A stretch of DNA of 64,000 nucleotides from Actinostola sp. cb2023. Lineage: Eukaryota; Cnidaria; Anthozoa; Actiniaria; Actinostolidae. Where the stretch lies: assembly GCA_033675265.1 (NCBI GenBank), contig JAUJYZ010001529.1, positions 124,001 to 188,000 of the forward strand, given 5' to 3'. Below, piece after piece: positions 1-9,821 of the stretch (position 1 is its first letter; each line of letters begins with the position of its first letter). The notes under the pieces are model-generated. The model had not been told where the DNA came from, made no database searches, and saw nothing but the letters and a program-made list of their open reading frames with translations. Made by a program: the position numbers and the translations under genes.

Positions 1-267
1 GTCAAAGGGTCGTTGGATAGTATTGTGAAGTTTTCCAAAAGAACACGTTTAATGTAACTATGTCTGGGTGTGTATGACCCATAGGATTATTGGTAATTTA
101 ATGTAGCTAGTATTTAGTCTACATGTATGTGTTTCTAGATATATAATTTTATGTCTTAATAATTATTTTGCATTGTTCATTTTTAGATTTAGATTTTTTT
201 GTTATATGAGGCGCATTTGATCATATCCATATGCGAATTTGCGCCATATAAATATGAAATTATTATA

Positions 268-345
268 ATTACTCAGTTGAAAAACACAGCTCGTATTTTT
301 ATTTTTGTTGGTCCACGTCGCGAATCTGCAATCGGGTGGAACCAT
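268..345. repeat. Dispersed repeat fragment, copy 1
   Basis: About 75 bases (ACTCAGTTGAAAAACACAGC, then a T-rich stretch, then CGCGAATCTGCAATCGGGTG) recur with changes at 31946-32043 and in part at 32480-32510. No coding content is visible. The rest of 1-1200 holds no gene that I can support; the small ORF at 391-591 has no recognisable motif. Confidence 0.6.
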
Positions 346-1209
346 GAGGCTTGAGATTTCCAAAATGGCTTCACAAGACACGATGGAAGGTCATGGAAGG
401 CGCTTCATGTGGAATTTTTCGAGGGAAATCTCGCACTCTTTACTCGTCAGAGTGTTCAGTGTGTAGTCAAAGACGAGAAGATCTTCAAACTTGATATCAT
501 CACCCCTTCCATTAGCATGCGGATACAGCCGCTTTTTTACGCTCGCCACATGGATCTCCCGAAAGAAGCGTCTGCGTTGTGAGTGCAACATTCCTCTTCT
601 GTGACGTCATTTTTGACCCGATTCTGGTCAAAGAAGCTGATTGGTCAGCTTGCTGGTAATCGCATTATTTGCATAAATTAAGCTCACCGAAACCAGAACG
701 ACCAGAACAAAATATTACAATGTCGAGCCGTGGGCGATTGTATCGGACTTATCATATGCACAGATGAATAAATTCATGTTCTACAATAATTTTGATTGCC
801 GAATCAACAAAGCCTGTCTGATCTCCAAAATGGCGGAGGCTCCAGTAAATCCTAGTTTTTAAACTATTAAAATAATTTAATATTTATATTGCGCAGTTTC
901 TCAGTTCTGTATGAGCGATATCAGTCGAATTTTGTGCAGAATTTCATCGATTCCGTGAAGTTTTCCCTCGCAAAGAGTAATTAAATGTATTATAATATTG
1001 TTCTAAAGTTTGAACAGCTCCAAGCCATATATTCAGTATCAAGTGACTCGTGGGAAGCCGGATGTTTTTGTTAATTTGAGTACGGGCTTTGGAAAGTCCC
1101 TGATTTATTCTTTATTAATTTGCACGCGCTGTCAGCCATTTCATTCCATTTTATTTTGACAGCTCCACGTGATGTAAACATATCACTGGCCATATTACAT
1201 TTGCGGGCT

Positions 1210-1422
1210 CTGAAAATAGACAAAATCGACTGACTCAATGTTTACATTCTTTAACCCAATTCAAAACTTTTGCAAACAACATTTTCATTGATTTCCATAT
1301 CAATGCTATTGAAATGTCTATTGAAATCGAAATACAACAGACAAAGAACCGTATTCCCAAAAGATCTGAAATGGGTCAAAGAATGTAAACATTGTGTTAG
1401 TCGATTTGGTCTATTCAGCTCC
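1210..1422. mobile_element. Small foldback MITE
   Basis: The left arm 1210-1256 is repeated in inverted orientation at 1372-1422. Both read outside-in as roughly ATAGACCAAATCGACT, then CAATGTTTACATTCTTT. The arms are about 48 bp and the spacer about 115 bp. The superfamily is not clear and I could not fix a target duplication. Confidence 0.7.
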
Positions 1423-1499
1423 GATCTGATTGGCTGCTAAGCTGCCATGCGCATGCAAGTTATACTGGACTCTCTTTCCTCCGCGACTTCAGCTTGTCG

Positions 1500-1640
1500 G
1501 AGTGGTAGAAAGTGAGTTCGGGACTGGACTAGGGCTGCCCGGGCTAGCTCGGGCTAGGGGGAGTTCTGCGCCACGGGCCGCCCGGACCAGCCTGGGCTAG
1601 GGGGAATTCTGGCCCCGGTGCCACCGGTGTACACCGGTAC
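1500..1640. other. GC-rich island
   Basis: A locally GC-rich block in an AT-rich region, with repeated GGGCTAG and GGGGGAATTC-like words. No ORF is supported. It may be part of an older repeat, because the stretch just after it (1685-1870) recurs at 14275-14395. Confidence 0.4.
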
Positions 1641-1684
1641 CATTCAATACCATATGATTTCTGAACCCGGGCCGAAGAGTCACA

Positions 1685-1870
1685 ACTATTTTTAGAACGT
1701 TCCTAGCCGTCCCGCCGCACTGGCCTAAGGATCTGTGTTATGTCACGGCTATTTTTTAAACAACGTATCGGTCTTTCGATTTTTCGCTGACGTTTTTTTA
1801 TTTTCTCAGTATTTCATTTTTCCGTGAGTCAGCAGTTCGTGACACAAACAAGTGACAACATCGAGGGTCT
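1685..1870. repeat. Dispersed repeat, copy 1 of 2
   Basis: Words such as CTATTTTTAGAACG, TTTCGCTGACGTTTTTTT and GTGACACAAACAAGTGAC occur in the same order at 14281-14375. The spacing differs by an indel of several tens of bases. Non-coding. Confidence 0.65.
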
Positions 1871-1888
1871 TATTACGCTCTGTTGATC

Positions 1889-2004
1889 TGGTATTGTTTA
1901 GTTAATGTTTGTAAATCGCTTAGAATATGAATACTAATTTGGTGCATTTTAGAAAACTTCCGAAAGAAGTGGCCCACCAACCATCCTATTTTTTTGTGGT
2001 AAGT
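1889..2004. repeat. Left inverted terminal repeat of a ~7.9-kb unit
   Basis: About 115 bases beginning TGGTATTGTTTAGTT match 9691-9802 in inverted orientation, including CTTCCGAAAGAAGTGGCCCA. The two arms enclose 7.9 kb that contains the virus-like gene cassette. No clear target duplication is seen next to the arms, so the true ends may lie slightly elsewhere. Length and form fit the terminal repeat of a Maverick/Polinton-type or virus-like element, but that reading is an inference. Confidence 0.65.
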
Positions 2005-2435
2005 TAGAGTTTTATCCCGGTAGTGTTTTCAGCATGTAACTATGTATGCTTTTCTTTAGATTTCTGTGTGGTGTTATTGTTTTGCGAATTGATTATTAAT
2101 CGAACCCATAACTTTTGATCTGGAATCAGTGTGTGTTCACCATTACACCACAAGGACTCCACCAAGTTGATGGATAATAATTACGATTATATACATGTCC
2201 CAAGAACTCAATTCATCAGTTTGTATGACTATTGTATATAGATATCATAAATCAAGCACCTCTCATTTCATCGATTAAAATTTGAATAGCGCTGATGCAA
2301 GACAACGTAAACACTGGGTTTTTCAACAATTTTATTTGTTTTACATGGTTTTACATTGTTCAATATTTTTCCCAGTTAGATTTAATCACGGCTCTTAAGA
2401 GTGGATGCCAGTATGGATCGAGACTATTTCGTCAA

Positions 2436-3092
2436 CTCAAAAAAATCGAATTTAATTTTCTTTCACCATGTCATTCCTTTCGATGACCTATTTTAGGGAA
2501 AAATACTAAAAAGGTTCCAGCGATTTTTATTTTAGGAGAAATTTCCAGATTTTAAAAACCTGTCTGTCGACCGAAAATTTTCGGCTAAATAATAAGCCAA
2601 CTTTGAACAGTCAGTGTATGTTCACCTCTAGCTCTACAACAATGACATTCAGTACACTGAATAAACGTTTCATGGTATTTTCTTTTGGATAATTTATTTT
2701 TCTGTAACTTCTGTAGTTGTTTTTCAAATTTGGTTTTAAAAAGGTATACTGAGCCCCATGAACGGAACGTTGAAATATAGCAATGTTTGAGATACGAAAA
2801 AGGAATCTGGTACATAAATTTTTGAAGAAAACGCCATGTCCCAGGAAAGCTTCACGTTTGCTCTTTCAGTTTAGAACGTTTCAAGCTTGGGAATTCAATG
2901 TAGCATTTTTGAGAAATAAAACTATTATGCTTGGGACTGCCAAAATTAGCATAATTTTCGTCCTGTGGCGGACATTTTTGTCGTTAAAACACAAAACTTA
3001 ATTCCAAAACACGACTATCTTGCACTTTTAGTTGATCGCTGCCAACTGATAACAATCTTGGAGTTAATAAGAGTTATTTTCAACCATATTTA
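2436..3092. mobile_element. Left arm of a 2.6-kb foldback element
   Basis: About 650 bases return in inverted orientation at 4436-5043, with matching 72-residue ORF shadows on opposite strands. The element therefore has unusually long inverted arms around a unique core of about 1.35 kb. A third, more diverged copy of the arm lies at 39809-40272; it shows that the repeat extends about 40 bp further left (CTTAAGAG-GGATGCC near 2395) than the right arm does. The ORF at 2783-3001 is part of the repeat and shows no known domain. Confidence 0.8.
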
Positions 3093-3581
3093 AGCTATTT
3101 CAGCCACATAAGCTCCTAAAATAGTGACAATTAGCATATTCATTGATCAAATAAACACCGTTTCCGAAAATTGTGGTTCTTCACTCTAAAATGCTTAGAG
3201 TTTGCTCCAAATAAGATTTACAAACAATTGCACTGATTTCTAGTTCAAACTGGCGCTTATTCATGAAGACTTCGGATATTTTGACTGCCTGGCAAAAAAA
3301 TTCGTACGGTCAGCGGACAGTAATTGCGGGCGCAAGTATCAGTCAAGATCATAGAAGGACTAATTTTAAAATGGTTATAACTCGCTCAATTCTCGTCCAG
3401 ATCGCTTCAAATCTTCACATATAATAAAGGAATGATTGGAAATTATACAAGCAGTTTTTTAGAGGATTATATTCTATCGTTATTATCTTATTGATTTTAT
3501 TGACATGATACACATATATTTTCTTATAATAATGTACTGATATATAGCTTGGGTTACCTGTGGTCATCTTAGAAGAGTATT

Positions 3582-3766
3582 ATGGGTATACAAGATGGTG
3601 GACGAAGCTTCGAAGACTTCAAGATGTTTGACGAAAACGATCAACTTTTTGAACTATTCCCGTGCGCCAATTGTTTTGTTACTCGACACAAAGACGAATT
3701 CACCATTTTTCTACATTTTCAGCTGATTAGGGAACTAAGCAAGTCATTGTGTAAGTCATTTTTATG
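3582..3766 (+). CDS. Possible exon in the core of the foldback element
   Basis: An ATG-started reading frame of about 60 residues (MGIQDGG...) contains a CANC pair and an acidic/aromatic stretch. Near its end the sequence TCATTGT|GTAAGT is a good splice-donor match, so this could be a first exon. No family was recognised. The flanking core (3093-3581 and 3770-4435) shows no other coding evidence. Confidence 0.3.
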
Positions 3767-4435
3767 TGCCTAAAAACTTTGTTTTGACATTAAACTTTCA
3801 TTTCAGATATTTGGGAACCGTGTTTATCTAGTTTAAATCGCTCAATTAACTGTATTTTTGTCATGAATTTCATGATATTCTCGTGGCGGCCGTTATTTTT
3901 GATTAGCTCAAAGGCAAAAACTTTCATTTAGATTTGGAACCGTTTAGAAAACATAGTTCTTGTCTTAAAAACATCTCAATTTATCGATATTTGTTCAAGG
4001 AAAAATAATAGATATTTGGGAACTGTGAAGGGACTTCGTGATCCAAGAAAAAGACGAAATTATCTGAAGTGACCAATGCTTTTAAATAAAATTTCTGTTA
4101 CTTTCTTTGCTCTTTAAACAATCCATTGCGCATGCTCGGCGACTATGCCGTACGAAAGTTTTTGCCATGCGGGATGCTCCACTTTGTTGACAAGCCAATT
4201 ATGTAACGCAATGTAACTGCTGCAAGTCACGCTACTGCCCTTCGAATAAAACTTTTGCGGCATGAAATAATAGTTTTTATCATAAAAAATAATACTAAAC
4301 AGAATTCATACTTGCTTGAATGGGTGGAATTTCGTATAAACGTCGTTTAAACAAAATTCGTATTTTGCTGTAATCTGATCGACAATCTATGCTAATTTTA
4401 ACTTTTGCGAGAGTTACTTACGACTCTCGAAACAC

Positions 4436-5043
4436 AAATATTGTTGAAAATCATTCCTATTGACTCGAACATTGTTTTCCATCAGCAGCAATCAACTAAA
4501 AATGCAAGATAGTCGTGTTTTGGCGTTAGGTTTTGTGTTTGGATGACAAAAATGTCCGCCACAGGACGAAAATTATGCTAATTTTGGCAGTCCCAAGCAT
4601 AATAGTTTTATTTCTCAAAAATGCTACATTGAATTCCCAAGCTTGAAACTTTCTAAACTGATAGAGCAAACGTGAAGCTTTCCTGGGGCATGGCGTTTTC
4701 ATCAAACATTTATGTACCAGATTCCTTTTTCGTACCTCAAACATTGCCTATATTTCAACGTTCCGTTCATGGGGCTCAGTATACCTTTTTAAAACCAAAT
4801 TTGAAAAATAACTACAGAAGTTACAGAAAAATAAATTATACAGTAAAAAGAGGTGAACACACACTGACTGTTCAAAGTTGGCTTATAATTTAGCCGAAAA
4901 TTTTAAGTCGACAGACGGATTTTTAAAAACTGGAAATTTCTCCTAAAATAAAAATCGCTGGAACTTTTTAGTATTTTTCCCTAAAATAGGTCATCGAAAG
5001 GAATGACATGGCGAAAGAAAATTAAATTCGAATTTTTTGATCG
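4436..5043. mobile_element. Right arm of the 2.6-kb foldback element
   Basis: Inverted match of 2436-3092. Its outer end stops abruptly at 5043, only 12 bases before the stop codon of the minus-strand virus-like gene that starts the next block. This repeat may therefore be a terminal repeat of the virus-like element rather than an unrelated neighbour. The third copy at 39.8 kb is not next to any viral gene. Confidence 0.75.
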
Positions 5044-5054
5044 TAGAGGCTTCA

Positions 5055-5507
5055 CTACATCTTTGTGTTTATGGGCGTCCCGATAAGGTATCCACTTGAT
5101 GGGTTTTTCTGTACTTGGTGGGGGAGTGGGTGGAATATGGGTGGACCAGATGGAGTGTTTGGTGTGTTGAACAAGGAGGTTGGTTGCCTCATTTCTGAAC
5201 TAGAATGGGCTCTTATTGGAGTAGAAGGAACCTCAACTGAAGTCGATGGTCTCAAAGTAGTTGACGGTCTAATTTTAGAGGTTAGGCGTTGTAACATGGA
5301 AGGTGGTATAGATGTAACAAAACCGCTATTACGACTTAGACTTGTCGAGGAAACATTTTCTAGGGTTTGGACTGCTTCTTGCCTTGGTCTGACCACCGCA
5401 GTATTCGGTAGTTGTTGTTCGAGGTGGAGGTAGCGATTAAACAGTTGGTTGTATTCCTTGGTTTTGATTTCCGCGGGAACACTGGGGTCTTTTAAAATGT
5501 GGTCCAT
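5055..5507 (-). CDS. Small companion protein of the virus-like ATPase cassette
   Basis: A 150-residue frame starting MDHILKDPSVP. The first 35 residues look helical (PAEIKTKEYNQLFNRYLHLE). The remainder is low-complexity, rich in Ser, Thr and Pro, with PSTTLRPSTSVEVPST-like stretches. I recognise the N-terminal pattern (acidic, 'DPS-P--IK---YNQ---RYL') as a short protein that accompanies packaging-ATPase genes in cnidarian virus-like elements; this is from memory. It lies directly downstream of the ATPase on the same strand, which supports co-membership of one element. It ends 12 bases from a long inverted repeat. Biochemical function is unknown; a minor virion protein is a guess. The frame itself is uninterrupted. 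Confidence 0.6.
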   Translation of the reverse strand: MDHILKDPSVPAEIKTKEYNQLFNRYLHLEQQLPNTAVVRPRQEAVQTLENVSSTSLSRNSGFVTSIPPSMLQRLTSKIRPSTTLRPSTSVEVPSTPIRAHSSSEMRQPTSLFNTPNTPSGPPIFHPLPHQVQKNPSSGYLIGTPINTKM

Positions 5508-5606
5508 CTGGGTGACTGCAAGTACCCTTGACGTTGAAAAAAGTTACCGATGGTCTTCATCGCATCAAATTGACCCTCAATCTGTGGGGGATCGTTGGGA
5601 AGAACA

Positions 5607-6383
5607 TTAGTACGCAGTCGACACTCCTCTGGAGTCGGTGTTGGGTTTGAGATCAACAAAAAGGTAGCCATAAGACCTCTGGACGGCAGCCTCGTACTTA
5701 TGAAGAAATTGGTCGGTCTTGCCAGGGTACATCTGTTTTCCCAATGTTGTTATTTGTAGTTTGTCTCTTGTTTTTTTTAAACAAAACCAAGTAGGCCGCA
5801 TTCAAACTCAACGTGCGCATGATTTTGCCTTGAAAGTAGACATTCTGACAGAGGAAAATGACACTGAGGTTTCGGTGGTGAGATCCCTTGGTAAATAAAT
5901 TTAAGATTCTTTTGTCATTGGAGGTCTCGGCCATTTGGTCGTCAATCACAATCAGATTGTTGACTTTGGGATCAAAATACCAATCCTCGTCCAGGTCGTG
6001 AGGGATGCCTTTGACAAACTCGATCCCTGGTAGAGTTTTCTGCATTTGCTCATAGGCCGGTTGCCATTGCGAATAGCTCCATACAATACGTCGAGGGGAG
6101 GTTGAATGACTCTACTTGCGTGTTGAAGCAAGTTCTGAACCCAAACCGTTTTTCCAGACCCAGTCATTCCCGCCACGATAGACGTGAAGGGGTGGAGTAA
6201 CTGAAAACGGTCACACTTTATGTCTTCAACATTTTCAGTCAGGGGGTAGGGAGTGAACCGCTGACCGCTCTTTTGCATTTGAACCAGAAGTGTTCGATCC
6301 GGACCATTGATCTTGTGAACGCGACTTACATGAGATGATAAATTTAGTACTGATTTGTGGCACAAGGGACACAACCGACCCAT
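5607..6383 (-). pseudogene. A32/HerA-type genome-packaging ATPase of a virus-like element, frameshifted
   Basis: Three overlapping minus-strand frames together cover one P-loop ATPase. Frame one (6383-5952) starts MGRLCPLC and has a C2H2-type finger (Cys5, Cys8, His18, His23), then Walker A GMTGSGKT at residues 72-79. Frame two (6045-5698) carries Walker B (NLIVIDD) and a following conserved stretch with LFTKGSHHRN. Frame three (5801-5607) carries the C-terminal part with YGYL. At least two frameshifts, near 6050 and 5790, break the gene, so it is a pseudogene unless they are sequence errors. The family packages DNA into capsids in Polintons, adintoviruses and nucleocytoplasmic large DNA viruses. 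The N-terminal zinc finger resembles copies I associate with cnidarian genomes. No capsid or polymerase gene was found nearby. Confidence 0.75.
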
Positions 6384-6469
6384 CGCATGTCTTTTGAGGA
6401 ATGAGTTAAATTATTATGGAGGTTGTTATTTATAAGAGTTATATTATATTCAGGTTAAGCTATCAGACT

Positions 6470-6838
6470 ATTGGCTATTGGCTATCAGGCTATTGGCTAT
6501 TGTTTATTGGTTATTGGCTATTGGCTTATTGGCTATTGGCTATTGGCTATTGGCTATTGGCTATTGGTTATTGGCTATTGGCTATTGGCTATTGGCTATT
6601 GGTTATTGGCTATTGGCTATTGGCTATTGGCTATTGGCTTATTGGCTATTGGCTATCAGGCTATTAGCTATCAGGCTATTGGCTATTGGCTATTGGCTAT
6701 TGGCTATTGGCTATTGGCTATTGGCTATTGGCTATTGGCTATTGGCTATTGGCTATTGGCTATTGGCTATCAGGCTATTAGCTATCAGTCTATTGGCTAT
6801 CAGGATATCAGGCTATTGGCTGTTGGCTATCGGGCTAA
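6470..6838. repeat. 7-bp minisatellite (TTGGCTA)n
   Basis: About fifty tandem units of TTGGCTA, interspersed with a longer variant ending TCAGGCTA near both edges. All forward frames stay open because 7 bp cycles through three frames, so the 83- to 131-residue AIGYWLL-like ORFs are artefacts. The array sits exactly between the minus-strand ATPase and the plus-strand small gene of the cassette. Confidence 0.95.
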
Positions 6839-6907
6839 CAGGAATAGAAATAAATAGCTTAGCTTTCTATTAAAATTTCATTTGAAATAGTCTTCCATAG
6901 AGACAAC

Positions 6908-7204
6908 ATGAGTCAACTACTATGTCAACATTTTGGTTATTTGCATCATTTAGCACATTGTCCTCCCCATCAAAGAGATTTTTTACTGGCCTCTGCTAGT
7001 GTGCTTGAATTTGTGTATGGGTACTATTCCGGTTACGGTTGACAAAAAGAAAGACTTAGACCACATGTGGATATTATAAGAGAATTAGCGGACTTCTCAA
7101 TTCCTTTCAAAACCAAGAAAATAACTCTAGCCCAACACGGTGGGGGATTTGTGTCCGATGTCATGTCACCGCTGATGTTGGCTTTGGGCCTGTTTTTGCT
7201 ATAA
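6908..7204 (+). pseudogene. Small hydrophobic-tail protein of the virus-like cassette, with in-frame stop
   Basis: From ATG 6908 the frame reads 44 residues to TGA at 7040 and then continues open in the same frame to TAA at 7202-7204. The part before and after the stop resembles one short protein: a helical N-terminal region, a basic middle, then a KK-T-AQHGGGF motif and a hydrophobic end. Around the stop the neighbouring frame reads better (TVDKKKDL), which suggests a compensated pair of indels. I recall small proteins with this '(K/Q)(K/H)GGF + hydrophobic tail' ending alongside the same ATPase in cnidarian elements. They resemble membrane-active or core peptides of adenovirus-like viruses; that comparison is inference. 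It diverges from the ATPase across the 7-bp minisatellite. Confidence 0.5.
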
Positions 7205-7260
7205 ATACCCATATCTTGAAAGAAGACCTTCATTTTACCTTGACTACCAGAGGAAGCAAC

Positions 7261-7374
7261 ATGAAGAGATTCTACTATTCTGAAGAAAGTTCAGTTTCTG
7301 AAAAGAGGTCCTCGGAATTGGTCATTTTTGACGATGACGATATTGAAGAAGCTATGCAGGATCCCGAAAGATAA
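7261..7374 (+). CDS. Short acidic ORF downstream of the cassette
   Basis: A 37-codon frame with ATG and stop (MKRFYYSEES... ending DDDDIEEAMQDPER). It follows the preceding small gene by 57 bases on the same strand and starts with a basic-aromatic N-terminus. It may be a real small gene or the first piece of a longer broken one. No family was recognised. Confidence 0.35.
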   Translation: MKRFYYSEESSVSEKRSSELVIFDDDDIEEAMQDPER

Positions 7375-7607
7375 GGCTCTAGCTCATTGCCCAGAATGGC
7401 CATTGTTTTAGGGACATCTAGCACAAAATGGAATACATAATCAGAAGAACATTAATTATTCAGTAGATTAAAATAGCATTCCTATTGGTTGAGCGGCAAT
7501 GTGCTTTGGGAGTTGTAAATCCCAGACCGATCAAAAGCGTGAAGTGCGGTTTTATAGATCTATCTATTGTTAGTAAACAGCTTTGTTTTCAAGGATTATA
7601 CCGTTAA

Positions 7608-7862
7608 ATGTCTAGCGAAGTCATTGAAATGAAATACGACCTTGTACGAACAATATTCCCAGCCATTCCTTCCGAAGTATCGAGAAAGCCCTACCTCGCA
7701 ACGCAACATGAGTTTGTTGATGCGGGGCTCGAAAGATACCTGACCAGAACAGTCACTCTGACCGGTGTGCGGCGCCTGTCAAGCTTCAACTGCTTCTTAG
7801 TCACTCCCAAAGCTAGTTTCTTCGCGATTCAGACCTCAGCGTTTGGACACGGAGATAGATAA
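7608..7862 (+). CDS. Unrecognised 84-residue ORF in the virus-like unit
   Basis: ATG-started frame (MSSEVIEMKYDL...) with balanced composition and no low-complexity tract, on the same strand as the neighbouring small genes. An AT-rich stretch with TTTATAGATC lies about 60 bases upstream. No motif was recognised. Its place inside the inverted-repeat-bounded unit makes membership of that unit possible. A second short ATG frame lies at 7979-8164 (ends ...IKNLLASFVKA), also unrecognised. Confidence 0.35.
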   Translation: MSSEVIEMKYDLVRTIFPAIPSEVSRKPYLATQHEFVDAGLERYLTRTVTLTGVRRLSSFNCFLVTPKASFFAIQTSAFGHGDR

Positions 7863-8164
7863 ACAAGTTTAGATATGGTTTATAAAAAAAACGAAAAAAC
7901 ATATATTTTATTACGAAGCAGTGTTTTGTATGATAAGGGTTCGGATTCCATAGTCCCTTTGTAAGAATATCGGTTGTCATGGCGATGATGTCTATCTTCA
8001 AAATGGCGTCTAATGATTCACCAAGCTCACGTTGGCTTTCAATTACTTTTGAGTGGGAATTTATTGACATAAATGGCGAAGGCCTGAATGTAAAAGACGA
8101 TAATCTGTACCATCCTGTTTCAGAAGAGATCAAAAATCTTCTAGCTTCTTTTGTAAAAGCTTAA

Positions 8165-8930
8165 AGTTCAGTTGATCGCTGCATCGGACCGCTTCGACTC
8201 CGTCGGCACTCGGCTCTGATCTAACAACTTCGATGTCTTTTATAACTTATGTCTTTTATGAAACTTCATCTTATCTTTATTCAAAATTGATCACGGACGC
8301 AGTCTAATTTGTTAAAAGCTGTAGTTGATTATCATAAGTGACCAAAATTGTGGTTTTATTCAACTTTTTCTAGATTTTGATCCAATGTAGTAGGTTTTTT
8401 TCAACCGATTGATATGGACGAAGTAGCATTTTAAAGCTTGTTTTATGCACTACAAGAATATCCCTTTATATTTCTCGTACGGCTCGTATTTTTGTTAACA
8501 TCAGGCCATGAATATTGGCTCTGTCAATTTCCCATACAAAAACACTCAAAAGTAGCTTATATTCGGAAGGCCAATGTAGTGGGTTTTTTTAAATGTCCAG
8601 TAGCAGTCAATAGCTAGTTAGCTTCGTATATCCTTCCTTTACAATAATATCCCTTTATATTTCGTTTTAACCTTAAAACAAAGCTGTACGAGCTGTTCAA
8701 GTATACCCTACTGACAGACTTTCGGCCATTTTTACTGTATTTGAATCTCCCGCTGCTCATTAACTACGCAACGGCTCAGTGATTTTCGGCTCAATTGGTA
8801 CTACGTGTCCAGCCATTCTGGGCAATGTTTTCTTCACAGTCTTGCATGCAGCTTCAAAAAGTATTTTATACTGGAATTCTCATGGTGAGATGACTTATCA
8901 TCAACGAAGGATCCCCTTGACCAATATAGT
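8165..8930. other. Region without recognised feature
   Basis: About 770 bases with only short frames. Two similar words recur about 190 bases apart (CCAATGTAGTAGG/GGTTTTTT and CCTTTATATTTC), hinting at an old internal duplication. Nothing else is supported. Confidence 0.4.
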
Positions 8931-8934
8931 ATAA

Positions 8935-9525
8935 CTTATTGAATATGCCTTGTTACCATACAACCTCGATGTCAGAACCCCGAGAGGACTCAAAACATTC
9001 ACGGACGGGCTGTCGGAACTAGAGATCGCCAAAAAACTTATACGAAACAAACGCTTGCTGGTAGATCTGGTTGCTAGGCAACCCGAAGAAGAGGATACTG
9101 ACGATGAGAGTGAGAGTGGAGAAAAAGAAACGGATGAATCTGAGTCAGCAAGCAGATCAGCAGAATATGACAGTGGCAAGTCGGAAAGTTCAGAATCGGA
9201 TGATGAACCTAGGGAGTGTCACGTGTGTCGTGACTTCAAACCGTTCTACTCGATACCTGTAGTTCAATGTCCTAATTGTCTATGGCGAGAAGGCTACTAC
9301 TGCCGTCAGAATCAGCATGTCGAGTGCGACGTATGTGCGCATGTGTTCCCAGTGGATGTCAAAACCACAAAAACAACCTTTTGCCATTGTAGAGACTGCG
9401 ATGCTGTTCATGAACTGTCGTTAAAATTCAATAAATTGAAACTCATTGACGGGGAACAAGAATCTGAAGAAGATCAAACAGTTGAATTGTCTTTTGTCGT
9501 GCAAACCCCAAATAAAACTTTCTAA
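8935..9525 (+). CDS. Acidic protein with a Cys-rich zinc-binding region
   Basis: An open frame of about 195 codons that begins after a stop at 8932. It contains no in-frame ATG upstream of the conserved-looking part, so it is either an internal/3' exon or truncated; the stretch ending GTCAG near 8971 could act as an acceptor. Counting from the TTG at 8950, residues 45-87 are strongly acidic and serine-rich. Ten cysteines follow at 90, 93, 107, 110, 118, 126, 129, 145, 147 and 150, as spaced C-x2-C pairs that suggest two to three zinc sites, RING-like or treble-clef. The C-terminus is again acidic. An AATAAA signal sits at 9595, 70 bases after the stop. I do not recognise the family. It lies just inside the right inverted repeat of the 7.9-kb unit, on the opposite strand to the ATPase. 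Confidence 0.55.
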   Translation, partial: LIEYALLPYNLDVRTPRGLKTFTDGLSELEIAKKLIRNKRLLVDLVARQPEEEDTDDESESGEKETDESESASRSAEYDSGKSESSESDDEPRECHVCRDFKPFYSIPVVQCPNCLWREGYYCRQNQHVECDVCAHVFPVDVKTTKTTFCHCRDCDAVHELSLKFNKLKLIDGEQESEEDQTVELSFVVQTPNKTF

Positions 9526-9690
9526 ATCAATTTGAGTGGTGTTGTGATTTTATAAACAAGTACTCATTCCTCTGCTCTCAGCGTGAAACATTTAAATAAA
9601 GAAGAGCATCGTGTTGTTATGGGAACGACAGTAACTCTTTTTCGTGGTCTAACTGAAAACTTTTCCCCGCATAGATACATTAAACTTTCA

Positions 9691-9802
9691 CTTACCCAAA
9701 CAAATAAGATGGTTGATGGGCCACTTCTTTCGGAAGTTTTCTAAAATGTACCAAATTAGTATTCATATTCAAAGCGGGTTTACAAACAACTAAACAATAC
9801 CA
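9691..9802. repeat. Right inverted terminal repeat of the ~7.9-kb unit
   Basis: Inverted counterpart of 1889-2004, sharing the outer end (read inward) TGGTATTGTTTAGTT and the block GGGCCACTTCTTTCGGAAG. Identity is high but with several indels, so the pair is not recent. Confidence 0.65.
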
Positions 9803-9821
9803 CTCTAACATTATGTATTGA

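Noticed and set aside
5065..5433. Plus-strand 122-residue ORF
   Set aside because: It is the antisense shadow of the companion gene at 5055-5507, whose minus-strand frame has a recognisable N-terminus.
6470..6838. CRISPR array or telomeric repeat
   Set aside because: The 7-bp unit TTGGCTA is neither a telomere repeat nor spaced by unique sequence.
6416..6873. Three overlapping ORFs of 83-131 residues (AIGYWLL repeats)
   Set aside because: They arise from a 7-bp tandem repeat that lacks stops in all forward frames.
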